Shown: positions 37,512 through 46,350, counted from the first letter of the stretch. The stretch: DNA of 46,350 bases from Acidobacteriota bacterium (GCA_027451805.1 DAIDIF010000051.1:1-46350), one strand, 5' to 3'. A program made the numbers and translations. The notes: generated by a model not told the origin, from the sequence alone.

Positions 37512-38732
37512 TTGAGTTATTTCATCTCGCTTCGGCGAGGCCTCCTGGTCGTTGCATGTCTGCTCAGTGTCCTGTGCCCGGGCTGCGGCGGCGGCGGCGC
37601 GGCCGTCACGCCGGCGCCGGTCGCCGTCGCGCAGATTCGCCCCTCCAGCCTGTCCCTCGCTCCCGGAGCCAGCGCCACCTTCACCGCCGCCCTGAGCGGC
37701 GTAACCGCCGGCGCGGTGGCTTGGTCGGCGACCGGCGGCACGATGCAGTCTGACGCGGCCGCAAGTAGCTCGTCCCGCGGCACGTTTGTCGCTGGCGTCG
37801 CTCCCGGGGTCTTTGCCGTGACCTTATCGCAGGTCGGCCGTTCCGCCCAGCCCCTGGCCACCGCTGCGGTGACCATCGTGGCCCCGGCGCCGCCCGCACC
37901 CGCACCTGCGCCGCCGCCGCCCGCACCGCCGCTGTTTCCGGCTTCCAGCGCCGCCTGGCTCTATGCCGCGCCCACGGGCGCCGCCCTCAATATCTCCGCC
38001 ATCACCAGCGCCATTCCCTTCACCATCAACGTCCACGATACCGGGTTCGATTATCCCGTCGAGTACACCGACGGCTCCCATGGCTGCACCACCTTCACCG
38101 ACACGCTGATTTACCCCTATCACGACCGCGTGTGTGTGCCCAATCCGGTTGGCGGCTATCATCCGGCTACCGGGGGCTGGGGCGCCGACGATGGCCATTT
38201 GATTATCGTGGACACCCGCTCCGGCAACTACTTCGACTTTTGGAAGCTCTACGCCAATGCCGCGGGTCAACCCACCAGCACCAACGTCGGCCAGATCGCA
38301 AGCGGCAACCTCGCCACCAGCGACGGCACTCCCGGCACCACCGCTGCTGGTATCACCGGCCTCGCCGGCGACATTATGCCCGGCGAGCTGGCCTGCGCGA
38401 CTTGCCTCAACCACGCCCTCAACGTGGTCGTGCCTGGCGCCATGAACAGCCCCCAGGTCGGAACTCAGGCCCCGGCGCGCAAGACCGACGGCACCGTCCC
38501 CGGCGCCATTTTCCGCGAAGGCGCCAAGATTCGCTTCGACCCTTCCGTGAATGTGAATGCACTGCCGGTATCGGTCGCCGTCAAGGCCCTCATGCGCGCC
38601 TTGCAGCTCTATGGCGGCGTGATTACCGACCAGACCGGCGGCAACGGCATTACCATCTACTCCGCCCTGCCGTCGGCCCCCGACCTCACCGGCATCAACG
38701 AGATTGGACGGCATCTGCTGCTGTACTACTGA
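37512..38732 (+). CDS. Lipoprotein with Ig-like (BIG-type) N-terminal domain + same conserved C-terminal domain (paralogue C)
   Basis: 'LLVVACLLSVLCPGCGGGG' lipobox; 'IRPSSLSLAPGASATFTAALSGVTAGAVAWSATGGTMQ...' Ig-like; 'DGSHGCTTFTDTLIY...GADDGHLIIVD...DFWKLYANAAGQP...CATCLNHALNVVVPG...FREGAKIRFDPS'. Confidence 0.85.
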   Translation: MSYFISLRRGLLVVACLLSVLCPGCGGGGAAVTPAPVAVAQIRPSSLSLAPGASATFTAALSGVTAGAVAWSATGGTMQSDAAASSSSRGTFVAGVAPGVFAVTLSQVGRSAQPLATAAVTIVAPAPPAPAPAPPPPAPPLFPASSAAWLYAAPTGAALNISAITSAIPFTINVHDTGFDYPVEYTDGSHGCTTFTDTLIYPYHDRVCVPNPVGGYHPATGGWGADDGHLIIVDTRSGNYFDFWKLYANAAGQPTSTNVGQIASGNLATSDGTPGTTAAGITGLAGDIMPGELACATCLNHALNVVVPGAMNSPQVGTQAPARKTDGTVPGAIFREGAKIRFDPSVNVNALPVSVAVKALMRALQLYGGVITDQTGGNGITIYSALPSAPDLTGINEIGRHLLLYY

Positions 38733-38742
38733 GGCCGCCGCC

Positions 38743-39975
38743 TCATCCGGTGACGGCGATTTCGTACAATCCGGGTTCCGTCGGCGGCGGCGCCGCCAGC
38801 GGCTGCCGCGTGTCCACCAGCGCCAGATAGTCCAGGATCGCTCGCCGCTGGCTTGCCGCCGGCGCTAACGGCAAAAAGAGGGCATCGCCCTCTACGGTAC
38901 GGTTCTCCCCGCAAAACTCAAGCCATAGGTCGGGCCGGTCCAGGGCCAGCACCCAGCCGGCGCAGCGTGACAGCGCCGCCTCGCTGCGGTCACGCTCCAA
39001 CGTAGCCGCCAACGCCAGCCGCAATCGCAGCCGGGGCGCCCGGTCTTCGCTGAACTCCCGCACCCGCAGCGCGCCTGCCCGCGCGCTCGCCTTCCAGTGC
39101 ACCTGCCGCGCGCTGTCGCCCGGTTGCGGGCTGCGGATACGGTACAGGTCCTGTCCTTCCCCGCGCCGTGCCAGCGCCAGCTCTCCTTCCGCCTGCAGCA
39201 GCATCGTCGGTGCCTCCAACCCGCCGGTCGGGTGCGGATAGACCAGGACGTCCGGCTCCCGCTCCCGTGCCTGAAAACGGCGCCGTTTGGGCAGCAATCC
39301 GAAGGGGAATCGCGTGGTCAGCACGAACACGGTGCCCCGGTACCGCCCGCGGGATGGAAACACGATATCCCCCCCGCCGCTGGCGCTCTCTCCACCCCCC
39401 AGCCAACCGAAGTAAACCGGCGTCATCGTGGCCCCTTCGCCGTCCCCAACGCCCGCGACCGGGCGGCTTCCCGCCCCGACCGTCAGCGAATAGGCGGGCC
39501 AGAAGCGCTTGGCATTGACCAGCCGAAATTGCACGCGGGTCGCTTGCCCGGCAAAAACCTCCTCTGGCAACTGGAAGCGCAACTCCATACCGCTCAAGTT
39601 CAGCGCGGCCATCACGCCTGAGACCACCAGCGCGGCCAGCAGTCCGCTGACGATGAGGTACAGCAGGTTGTTGCCCGAGGTGATCGCCGCCAGCGCCAGT
39701 ATCAACAGCGTCGAAAAATAAGCCAAGCCGATGCCCGCAAACCCTGCATCCAGCCGCCGCCGCCAGGCGGCCATGCCGCGCCGGTCCGAGAGCGAAAGCA
39801 TCACCGCCAGCGCCAGCAACCCCAGCAGCACGGCCACCGCCACCAGCAGCAGCCGCGGATACAGCCGCGGTGTCCAGTGCGCCAGCCAGACACACCCCAG
39901 CGCCAAGCCCAGAAGCAGGCCCGCGCCGAGCGATTGCCGCCAAGCAACGCGCGCGCCAGAACCTCCGGATCCCAT
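38743..39975 (-). CDS. DUF58 domain-containing membrane protein
   Basis: N-terminal TMs; 'FPFGLLPKRRRFQAREREPDVLVYPHP...RRGEGQDLYRIRSPQPGDSARQVHWKASARAGALRVREFSEDRAPRLRLRL', the DUF58 core. Confidence 0.85.
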   Translation of the reverse strand: MGSGGSGARVAWRQSLGAGLLLGLALGCVWLAHWTPRLYPRLLLVAVAVLLGLLALAVMLSLSDRRGMAAWRRRLDAGFAGIGLAYFSTLLILALAAITSGNNLLYLIVSGLLAALVVSGVMAALNLSGMELRFQLPEEVFAGQATRVQFRLVNAKRFWPAYSLTVGAGSRPVAGVGDGEGATMTPVYFGWLGGGESASGGGDIVFPSRGRYRGTVFVLTTRFPFGLLPKRRRFQAREREPDVLVYPHPTGGLEAPTMLLQAEGELALARRGEGQDLYRIRSPQPGDSARQVHWKASARAGALRVREFSEDRAPRLRLRLALAATLERDRSEAALSRCAGWVLALDRPDLWLEFCGENRTVEGDALFLPLAPAASQRRAILDYLALVDTRQPLAAPPPTEPGLYEIAVTG

Positions 39976-40029
39976 GGTTCGATGGTAACGCCCCGATGCG
40001 GCGCCCCGTTGTCGCCGGCGCCGCCCGGG

Positions 40030-41598
40030 CTAGAGCGCCAACTCCTGGTGCTCGGGCGAAGCCGGCGCCATCTCCGCGTGCAGCCGGGGCAGCAAATCCG
40101 CATAGCGCCCCGCCCAATACGCCGCGCCCAGCACCCGTTCCTGCAACTGCCGTTGGGGATAGAGGCAGTGGTCAAGATAGTGCGCCTGCCCGGTAAGCTC
40201 CGCGCTCCGCCGCGTCAGACTGCGGCCGCTGCGCGCCTGCAACTGCTCCCATTGGTGGCGGATCTTCTGGGCCGCCCCCTGCGCCGCATCCACCAGCGTG
40301 GGGTCCAGCGCCGCCAGCGATTGCGCCAGCCCCGCGAAGTCTTCTTCAAAGTGCGCCCGCGCCGCTGCCAGCCCCTGCTCCAGTTCCGCCGGCAACGCCT
40401 TGCGCGCCAGCAGTTCGGATGCCGGGGCACGCCAGATGTCTTCCAGGCTCAGGCCGTACTTGTCCAGCAGCCGGCGCGCCTTGGGCTCGAGCAGCGTCAC
40501 GCTGGCGCGCGGATAGGGCCGCGGCGGCGGCAGTTCAAAGGCCGCGTACAGAACCGCCGACTGCGCCAAATAAGCCGTCTCCGCCGGGCCGGTCACTTGC
40601 GCGGCGGTGGGAAAAGCCACATCCTGCAGCAACGGCCGCAACAGTGCGGAAGCGGAAACCGATTCGGGATGTTCTTGGAGGAAGCGCCGCGCTTCGGCTT
40701 CTTCGATGTGCGCCTCTCCTTCCAGCCAGGCCCCCTTGTGCCGCCGCAAGCCCCGCCGTGCGCCGTTGCGGTGCAAAAACAGCATCGCCGCCGCCGCCGT
40801 CTGCTCCACCTGCGCGTGGTACCCTGCCGCCTCCAGCTCCCCCGTCCGTCGCGTTAACCGCTCGGCCAGCTCGCCCTGCCGCTCCAGCGCCGCCAAATAG
40901 TAGGGCCGCCACATCTCTGCCGCCTCCGGCGCCTGCAGTGGATCGAACACCAGCAGCCCCCAGGGGGCAAACCACCGCGCCAAAGTTCGCCCGAAGGCGT
41001 CGGCCAGGCTGACCCCGGGCTGGTAGGTGCCGCGCAACTCCTCGAGCACTGCGGACGAACCCCCGCAACACCGCGTGAGTTCCTCGATCGCCTTCGTCAC
41101 CGCACCGCCCAACTCCAGCCCACCTACGGCGGCGCCCGCCGGCATGGCCTCCCCCGCTTTCAAGCGCACTAGCTGCGCGTCGTCATCGAGCGCCCAGATG
41201 TGATCCACTTCCGCCAAGTCGTGGTCCTGGCTCGCCATCCAGAAAATCGGCACCGCCGCCGCGCCTTGCCGCCGCCAACGCTCCGCCAGCAGCACCGCTG
41301 TCATCGCCTTGTAAATCGTCAGCAACGGACCGCCGAACAACCCCACCTGCTGCCCGGTCATCACCGCCACGCAGCCCGGAAGGGCGAACTCGTTCAGCCG
41401 TTCTCCCGCCGCCGCGCTCAGGCCCCAGCGTTCATGCTGCCGGCGCAGGACCCGGGCCATCACCGTGCGGCGGCTTTCCGGATACGCCGCCGCCGCGGGC
41501 GGGTAGGCGTAGGGCGGCCCGGCCGGATAGAACGGCGCCACGCGGTCGAAATCGTACAAAGCGTCCGCGTACAGGCGGCTCAGGCCCGGCGCCCTCAT
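40030..41598 (-). CDS. bshC: Bacillithiol biosynthesis cysteine-adding enzyme BshC
   Basis: 'VAVMTGQQVGLFGGPLLTIYKAMTAVLLAERWRRQGAAAVPIFWMASQDHDLAEVDHIWALD'; 'LLRPLLQDVAFPTAAQVTGPAETAYLAQ'. Confidence 0.92.
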   Translation of the reverse strand: MRAPGLSRLYADALYDFDRVAPFYPAGPPYAYPPAAAAYPESRRTVMARVLRRQHERWGLSAAAGERLNEFALPGCVAVMTGQQVGLFGGPLLTIYKAMTAVLLAERWRRQGAAAVPIFWMASQDHDLAEVDHIWALDDDAQLVRLKAGEAMPAGAAVGGLELGGAVTKAIEELTRCCGGSSAVLEELRGTYQPGVSLADAFGRTLARWFAPWGLLVFDPLQAPEAAEMWRPYYLAALERQGELAERLTRRTGELEAAGYHAQVEQTAAAAMLFLHRNGARRGLRRHKGAWLEGEAHIEEAEARRFLQEHPESVSASALLRPLLQDVAFPTAAQVTGPAETAYLAQSAVLYAAFELPPPRPYPRASVTLLEPKARRLLDKYGLSLEDIWRAPASELLARKALPAELEQGLAAARAHFEEDFAGLAQSLAALDPTLVDAAQGAAQKIRHQWEQLQARSGRSLTRRSAELTGQAHYLDHCLYPQRQLQERVLGAAYWAGRYADLLPRLHAEMAPASPEHQELAL

Positions 41599-42488
41599 GC
41601 GGTGCGGCTTACCGCCCGCAAGCCCGCCACCGCCGCTGCGATCATCGCCATTTGCGCCGCCTCCAGCGGTAGCTGTGGCCGCCGCGGGCGGCCGCCAATG
41701 TAGCCGCCGGCGGTCACCGCCGCCTTCAGCCCCGCGATCCCCAGCGGTTCAAACGCCGCCGCCGCCGGCAGCAGCGCCCGTTGCGCTTGCAGAGCACGCG
41801 CGTGGTCGCCGGCGCGAAACGCCTGCTCCACCGCGCAACAGCCTTCCGGCAACGCCGCCGCCAGCGCCAGGATCGCCCCCGCCGCCCCCGCGCACAGTGA
41901 CGGATACACGGTCGAGGCGCCGCCCACCAGCACCGGAAAATCCGGCCGTGCCGCCGCGATCCGCACTAGCTTGTCCATGCTCCCGCTGGATTCCTTCAAG
42001 CCCGCGATCCGCGGATGCTGGGCCAACTCCAGCACCGCCTCCAGGCCCAGGTCAATGCCCGTCAAGGGCGGAATGTTGTACAGCACCACCGGCACCGCCG
42101 CCTGGTCCGCCAACTCCCGGTAGTACGCCATCAGCGCCGCTGCCGTCATCGCCTTCTTGTAATAATGCGGGGTTCGCACCACCGCCGCATCGTAGCCGAG
42201 CGAAGCCGCGTATTCGGTCGCCGCCAGGGTCGCCCGCAGCGATTCCTCGCCGGTGCCGGCCAGCAGCAGCTTGCCGCTCCCGTGCGCCGCCTCGGCGGCG
42301 GTTCGCAGCACTGCCCGCTTCTCCTCCGGGTCGAGATAAATCGCCTCGCCGCTCGAACCCAGAATCAGGTAGCCGCGCAGCGGCGTGCCCGCGTACCGCG
42401 CCAGATTCGCCTGCAGTTCTTCCAGTCGGATCCCGCCCTGGTCGGCAAACGGCGTGGTCAGGGCGGCGATGACGCCGTTCAGTTCCAT
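41595..42488 (-). CDS. DapA-superfamily aldolase/lyase (DHDPS/HOGA-like)
   Basis: 'GVIAALTTPFADQGGIRLEELQANLARYAGTPLRGYLILGSSGEAIYLDPEEK', 'VPVVLYNIPPLTGIDL', Schiff-base region 'RIAGLKESSGSMDKL'; 4-nt overlap with bshC. Confidence 0.88.
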   Translation of the reverse strand: MELNGVIAALTTPFADQGGIRLEELQANLARYAGTPLRGYLILGSSGEAIYLDPEEKRAVLRTAAEAAHGSGKLLLAGTGEESLRATLAATEYAASLGYDAAVVRTPHYYKKAMTAAALMAYYRELADQAAVPVVLYNIPPLTGIDLGLEAVLELAQHPRIAGLKESSGSMDKLVRIAAARPDFPVLVGGASTVYPSLCAGAAGAILALAAALPEGCCAVEQAFRAGDHARALQAQRALLPAAAAFEPLGIAGLKAAVTAGGYIGGRPRRPQLPLEAAQMAMIAAAVAGLRAVSRTA

Positions 42489-42514
42489 GCCGATATTATG
42501 GCTTGAACCCGTTT

Positions 42515-43195
42515 TCATCCTTGGCGCGCCGATCCGGTCTTGGCCCACAGCCGGAAGCCGCCCCGGAAGGCGTTGCGGTTGTCGCCCAGCCTCGCGCCTG
42601 GCGGGAGGCGATCGAGCTTATGCGCATTCCCGCCGCCAAGCACCACGTACTCGGCTTCCAAGGCGGCCTTCAGCTCGCGCACAACGCGCGCCACCTCCTT
42701 CAGCCAGGCGGCTCGCCCTAACCGCTTCAGCCCGCGCTCGCCCAGGTAATCCTCGTACGTCTTGCCGTGGTGGTAATGCAGATGCGCCAGTTCCATGGGC
42801 TGGAGTACCCCCTCCACGATCATCGCCGACCCCAATCCCGTTCCCAGCCCCAGGAAAAGCATGCGACCGCCCCGGTAGCTGCCCAGCGCCTGCATCGCCG
42901 CATCGTTCACCATCCGCACCGGCTTGCCCAACGCCTTGGCGAAATTGAACCCCACCCAGCCGGGCCCGAGATTGAACGGGTCGTGCAGCGGCTTGCCGTG
43001 TACCACCGGGCCCGGATAGCCGATCGCAACCCGGTCGTAGGCCCAATCCGCCGTGTTCGCGAGCACGCCGTTCACCATCTGCTTCGGCGTCATCCGTGGA
43101 CCCGAATCGAATTTGCGGGACGTACGATGCCCGCTCGCCAGCATCTTGATGTGCGTACCGCCGACGTCAATGACCAGGATTCGAGGAGTTGCCAT
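42515..43195 (-). CDS. ROK-family sugar kinase (polyphosphate glucokinase-like)
   Basis: 'ILVIDVGGTHIKMLASG', 'VAIGYPGPVVHGKPLHDPFNLGPGWVGFNFAKALGKPVRMVNDAAMQALGSYRGGRMLFLGLGTGLGSAMIVEG'. Confidence 0.85.
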   Translation of the reverse strand: MATPRILVIDVGGTHIKMLASGHRTSRKFDSGPRMTPKQMVNGVLANTADWAYDRVAIGYPGPVVHGKPLHDPFNLGPGWVGFNFAKALGKPVRMVNDAAMQALGSYRGGRMLFLGLGTGLGSAMIVEGVLQPMELAHLHYHHGKTYEDYLGERGLKRLGRAAWLKEVARVVRELKAALEAEYVVLGGGNAHKLDRLPPGARLGDNRNAFRGGFRLWAKTGSARQG

Positions 43196-43832
43196 GATAG
43201 TCGCCGCGCCTGAGCAGCGGGCGCAGATAGCGCCACACGGTGCCCGCCACAATCCGGTTGCCGGCGGCGGTCGCGTGGATACCGTCATGTTGCAGGAGAC
43301 CTGGGTCATGGCGCAACTGCGGAATCAGATCCTGATACAGAAACGGCAGAAGCGGCAGCCCGTCGCGCCGCGCCAGCGCCGGGTAGATCGCCTGAAAGGA
43401 TGCGATGTAGCTGCGCCCGTAATTCGGCGGCAGCGTCATCCCCACGAGAAGGATATGGATATGGGCCTGCTGCAGGCGCTGGATGGTCGCCTGCAGGTTC
43501 GCCTCCGTTGTCCTCACCGGCAGCCCGCGCAGGCCGTCGTTGCCGCCAAACTCGAGCACCACCCAATCCGGATGCAGGCGCAGCACCTCCGGCACCCGCT
43601 CCAGCGCGTCCGTGGTGGTGTCGCCGCTTTCGCCGGCATTGAGGATCCGCGCCTGCCAGCCGGCGGCCGCCACCAGGCGGCGCAAATCCGCGGGGTAGCT
43701 TTCCGCGCGCGGCACACCATGCCCCGCGGTGAGGCTGTCGCCGAAGGCTACAATGGTCAGAGGCTGGCGGCCGCGCGGCGCACTCGCGGCTGCGATCACG
43801 CATCCTGCTATCGCTGCGATCAGCTTCTGCAT
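43167..43832 (-). CDS. SGNH/GDSL esterase, arylesterase/TesA-like, exported
   Basis: 'LTIVAFGDSLTAGHGVPRAESYPADLRRLV', 'VVLEFGGNDGLRGLPV', C-terminal 'LQHDGIHATAAGNRIVAGTVW'. Confidence 0.9.
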   Translation of the reverse strand: MQKLIAAIAGCVIAAASAPRGRQPLTIVAFGDSLTAGHGVPRAESYPADLRRLVAAAGWQARILNAGESGDTTTDALERVPEVLRLHPDWVVLEFGGNDGLRGLPVRTTEANLQATIQRLQQAHIHILLVGMTLPPNYGRSYIASFQAIYPALARRDGLPLLPFLYQDLIPQLRHDPGLLQHDGIHATAAGNRIVAGTVWRYLRPLLRRGDYHGNSSNPGH

Positions 43833-43838
43833 CGCCCC

Positions 43839-44540
43839 ATGTCCATGATCGTTGAAATCCGCGGCCTCGGCAAAGTCTTCCACCCCCCGGGGCGCACGCT
43901 GGAAGTGCTCCACGACATCAGCCTCTCTATCCCGCGAAGCCAGTTCGCCGCCCTCGTCGGCGCCTCCGGCTCCGGCAAAAGCACGCTCCTGGGGTTGCTG
44001 GCGGGGCTCGATTTCCCCACCTGCGGCAGCATCCGCGTGGACGGCGAGGAAATCTCCTCCATGAGCGAGGACGCCCTCGCGCTGTTGCGCGGTCGCAAGA
44101 TCGGCTACGTCTTCCAGTCCTTTCAGTTGATCCCCACCCTAACCGCCGTGGAGAACGTCCAGTTGCCAGGCGATCTGCGTGGCGACGCGTCTGCGCCCAC
44201 CCGCCGCCGCGCGCGCGAACTCCTGGAGGCGGTGGGGTTGGCCGGTCGCGCCGCCCATTATCCCGTGCAACTCTCCGGCGGCGAGCAGCAGCGCGTCGCT
44301 TTGGCGCGCGCCTTTATGATTCGCCCCCAGCTGCTGCTTGCGGACGAGCCCACCGGCAACCTCGACAGCGCCAATGGGCGCCGCGTTCTCGAACTGCTGC
44401 TCGCTCTCAAGGCCGAAGCTGGCACCACGCTGGTGCTGGTCACCCACGACCCCCTGCTTGCCGGTCGTGCCGACCGCGTGATCACCCTGGCCGACGGCCG
44501 GGTGGTCGGGGACAGCCTGGCCGGCACGCGCGATGCCTAA
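43839..44540 (+). CDS. ABC transporter ATP-binding protein (YbbA/LolD-like)
   Basis: Walker A 'GASGSGKSTLLGLLAGLD', signature 'LSGGEQQRVALARAFMIRPQLLLADEPTGNLDS'. Confidence 0.94.
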   Translation: MSMIVEIRGLGKVFHPPGRTLEVLHDISLSIPRSQFAALVGASGSGKSTLLGLLAGLDFPTCGSIRVDGEEISSMSEDALALLRGRKIGYVFQSFQLIPTLTAVENVQLPGDLRGDASAPTRRRARELLEAVGLAGRAAHYPVQLSGGEQQRVALARAFMIRPQLLLADEPTGNLDSANGRRVLELLLALKAEAGTTLVLVTHDPLLAGRADRVITLADGRVVGDSLAGTRDA

Positions 44541-46350
44541 CCCGATGACCGGCGGACAAAGTGGGATCGTGGCGGCCCGCATCGCCGCGCGCGAAACGCG
44601 CGCCGCCTATGGCCATTTTCTTTTCGCGCTCATCGCGGTGGCGCTCGGCGTCGGCGCCTTGGTCGGCGTTCGCAGTTTCAGCCAGTCTTTTCGCACCGTC
44701 TTGCTCGACCAGGCGCGCACCCTCATGGCCGGCGACGTCATGGTGCGCGCTCCCGCCGCCCAGCTCCAGGCACTCTCGCCGCGGCAGCAGGCCGCGCTGG
44801 CTCGCTTGCGGCGCCGTGGTGTCCGCTGGACCCGAATCACCGAATCCGTCAGTATGGTGGCCAGCCGCGTGGGTGCCGATCCGATCCTCACCTCCCTGAA
44901 GGCCGTGGATCCTCACCTGTATCCCTTTGCCGGCGCGGTCACCACGCAGCCCCCGCATGCGCTCGCCCTGCTGAACGATCACGCCGTCCTAGCCTCGCCC
45001 GATTTGCTGCTGCGCGCCGGCCTCAAGCCGGGCGACAGCCTGCGGGTCGGCGGCCAAGCCTTCCGCATCGCCGGCGTTGACGTCAGCGAACCCGATCTAT
45101 TGGCCGGCGGTCTCAGCATCGGACCGCGCCTGCTCCTCACCCCCGGCGGCCTGCGCCGCGCCGGCATCATCGTGTTTGGCAGCCAGGCTTCGGCGCGCCT
45201 GGTGTTCGATCTCGCGCCCGGTGCCCCGTCCCTCGCCGGGGTGGAAGCCACCCTGCGGCGTGCCTTCCCCCAAGCCCGCATCACCGACGCCCGCCACGTC
45301 AATCCCACCGTCCAGCGCGGCCTGGACCACGCCACCACGTTCTTGAGCTTCATCAGCTTGATCGCACTGCTGGTCGGTGCGTTGGGCGTTGCGAACGCCA
45401 TGCACGCCCACCTCCAGCAGCGCATGGACACCATCGCCACGCTCAAGGTCATGGGGGCCCGCGGCGCGCAGATTCTCCGCATCTACGGCCTCCAGACCCT
45501 GGCGCTCGGTGCTCTGGGCGGCGGCATGGGGCTCCTGGTCGCCGCCTTCGTGGTGCTCGCGTTTCCCCCGTTGCTGGCTCCGTTCTTTCCCCAACTGCCG
45601 CGGTGGAACTGGGCTTGGGGACCCGCCGCGGAAGGCTGGCTGGCCGGCGTACTCGTGACGCTCCTGTTCACCCTCCCCTCCCTCCTCCGGGCGCGCCATA
45701 TTCGGCCGGCTCTGCTCCTGCGCCGGCATATGCCAATCGACGAGCCCTCCCGGGGTCGCCATCCTTGGGAACCGCTGCTGGCAGGTGTGGCGCTGCTCGC
45801 CGGCGTCGCCGCCTTGGCGGCTGCGCTGACCGGCGCAAGCTGGAATCGCGCACCGCGGATCGCCGGCTTTTTCTTATTGGGCTTAGCGGTGGGCTGTGCG
45901 GTTCTGGCCGCGCTGGCATGGCTCTTGCTGCGGATGTTGCGCACCGTGGTGGAGCATTGGTCGGCCACCGGCCGCCCACCGGTTGCCTTGCGTCATGGGT
46001 TGGCCAACCTCTATCGCCCCGGCAGCCAGGCGCTCGCTGTCCTCACGACCCTCGGCTTGGGCGTGATGTTTACGCTCAGCGTCTTTCTGCTGCAGCGCGC
46101 CGTGCTTCTCGACCTGCAGCGCGGCACCCCACCCGGCGTGGCCAACGTCTTTCTGATTGACATCCCCGCCGCGCAGCAAGCCGCGGTGTTGCACCTGCTT
46201 GCCGCCACTCCTGGCCGCGAAGCCCCGCCCGAACTGCTCGGGACCGTAGCCGCCCGCCTCGATCATCACCGCGGCCTGCGCCTCGCCAGTGCGGCCTCAA
46301 TGCCCGGAGGCCTTCGCGTTACCGCCGGTCATTGGTGGCAAGGGCTGCCC
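44533..46350 (+). CDS. ABC transporter permease (YbbP/FtsX-like), 3' truncated by window
   Basis: ATG overlapping the ATPase stop by 8 nt; 'ETRAAYGHFLFALIAVALGVGALVGVRSFSQSFRTVLLDQARTLMAGDVMVRAP...'; FtsX-type TM 'TTFLSFISLIALLVGALGVANAMHAHLQQRMDTIATLKVMGARGAQIL'. The frame appears to run to the window end. Confidence 0.88.
   Translation, partial: MPNPMTGGQSGIVAARIAARETRAAYGHFLFALIAVALGVGALVGVRSFSQSFRTVLLDQARTLMAGDVMVRAPAAQLQALSPRQQAALARLRRRGVRWTRITESVSMVASRVGADPILTSLKAVDPHLYPFAGAVTTQPPHALALLNDHAVLASPDLLLRAGLKPGDSLRVGGQAFRIAGVDVSEPDLLAGGLSIGPRLLLTPGGLRRAGIIVFGSQASARLVFDLAPGAPSLAGVEATLRRAFPQARITDARHVNPTVQRGLDHATTFLSFISLIALLVGALGVANAMHAHLQQRMDTIATLKVMGARGAQILRIYGLQTLALGALGGGMGLLVAAFVVLAFPPLLAPFFPQLPRWNWAWGPAAEGWLAGVLVTLLFTLPSLLRARHIRPALLLRRHMPIDEPSRGRHPWEPLLAGVALLAGVAALAAALTGASWNRAPRIAGFFLLGLAVGCAVLAALAWLLLRMLRTVVEHWSATGRPPVALRHGLANLYRPGSQALAVLTTLGLGVMFTLSVFLLQRAVLLDLQRGTPPGVANVFLIDIPAAQQAAVLHLLAATPGREAPPELLGTVAARLDHHRGLRLASAASMPGGLRVTAGHWWQGLP

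Overview
High-GC chromosomal window, probably Acidobacteriota judging from gene content and tandem VWFA-related secreted proteins. Most of it is ordinary chromosome: thrC-thrB, nusB, osmC, a CDF transporter, a cysteine desulfurase-mnmA pair, ftsK, an ECF sigma factor with a putative anti-sigma factor, a PPIase, tRNA-Ser(UGA), mutS2, rpmB, rel/spoT, a LOG-family gene, a type IV pilus cluster, DUF58, bshC, a DapA-family gene, a ROK kinase, and tesA with a YbbA/YbbP-like ABC system. The most interesting locus is at about 2.6-4.4 kb. A well-formed SAM-I riboswitch with an intrinsic terminator precedes a second, divergent threonine-synthase-like PLP enzyme, followed by a ThiS/MoaD-like sulfur-carrier protein ending in ...GG-TA. 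Next to thrB/thrC, this suggests a protein-thiocarboxylate route to homocysteine using a ThrC-like enzyme (inference). The second is at about 31.7-38.7 kb: a transmembrane Ser/Thr kinase fused to PEGA, a cysteine-less FGE-like domain and an alpha/beta-hydrolase, followed by three tandem secreted paralogues that share a roughly 250-aa uncharacterised C-terminal domain with four conserved cysteines but have different N-terminal modules. All assignments come from reading motifs; no database search was run.
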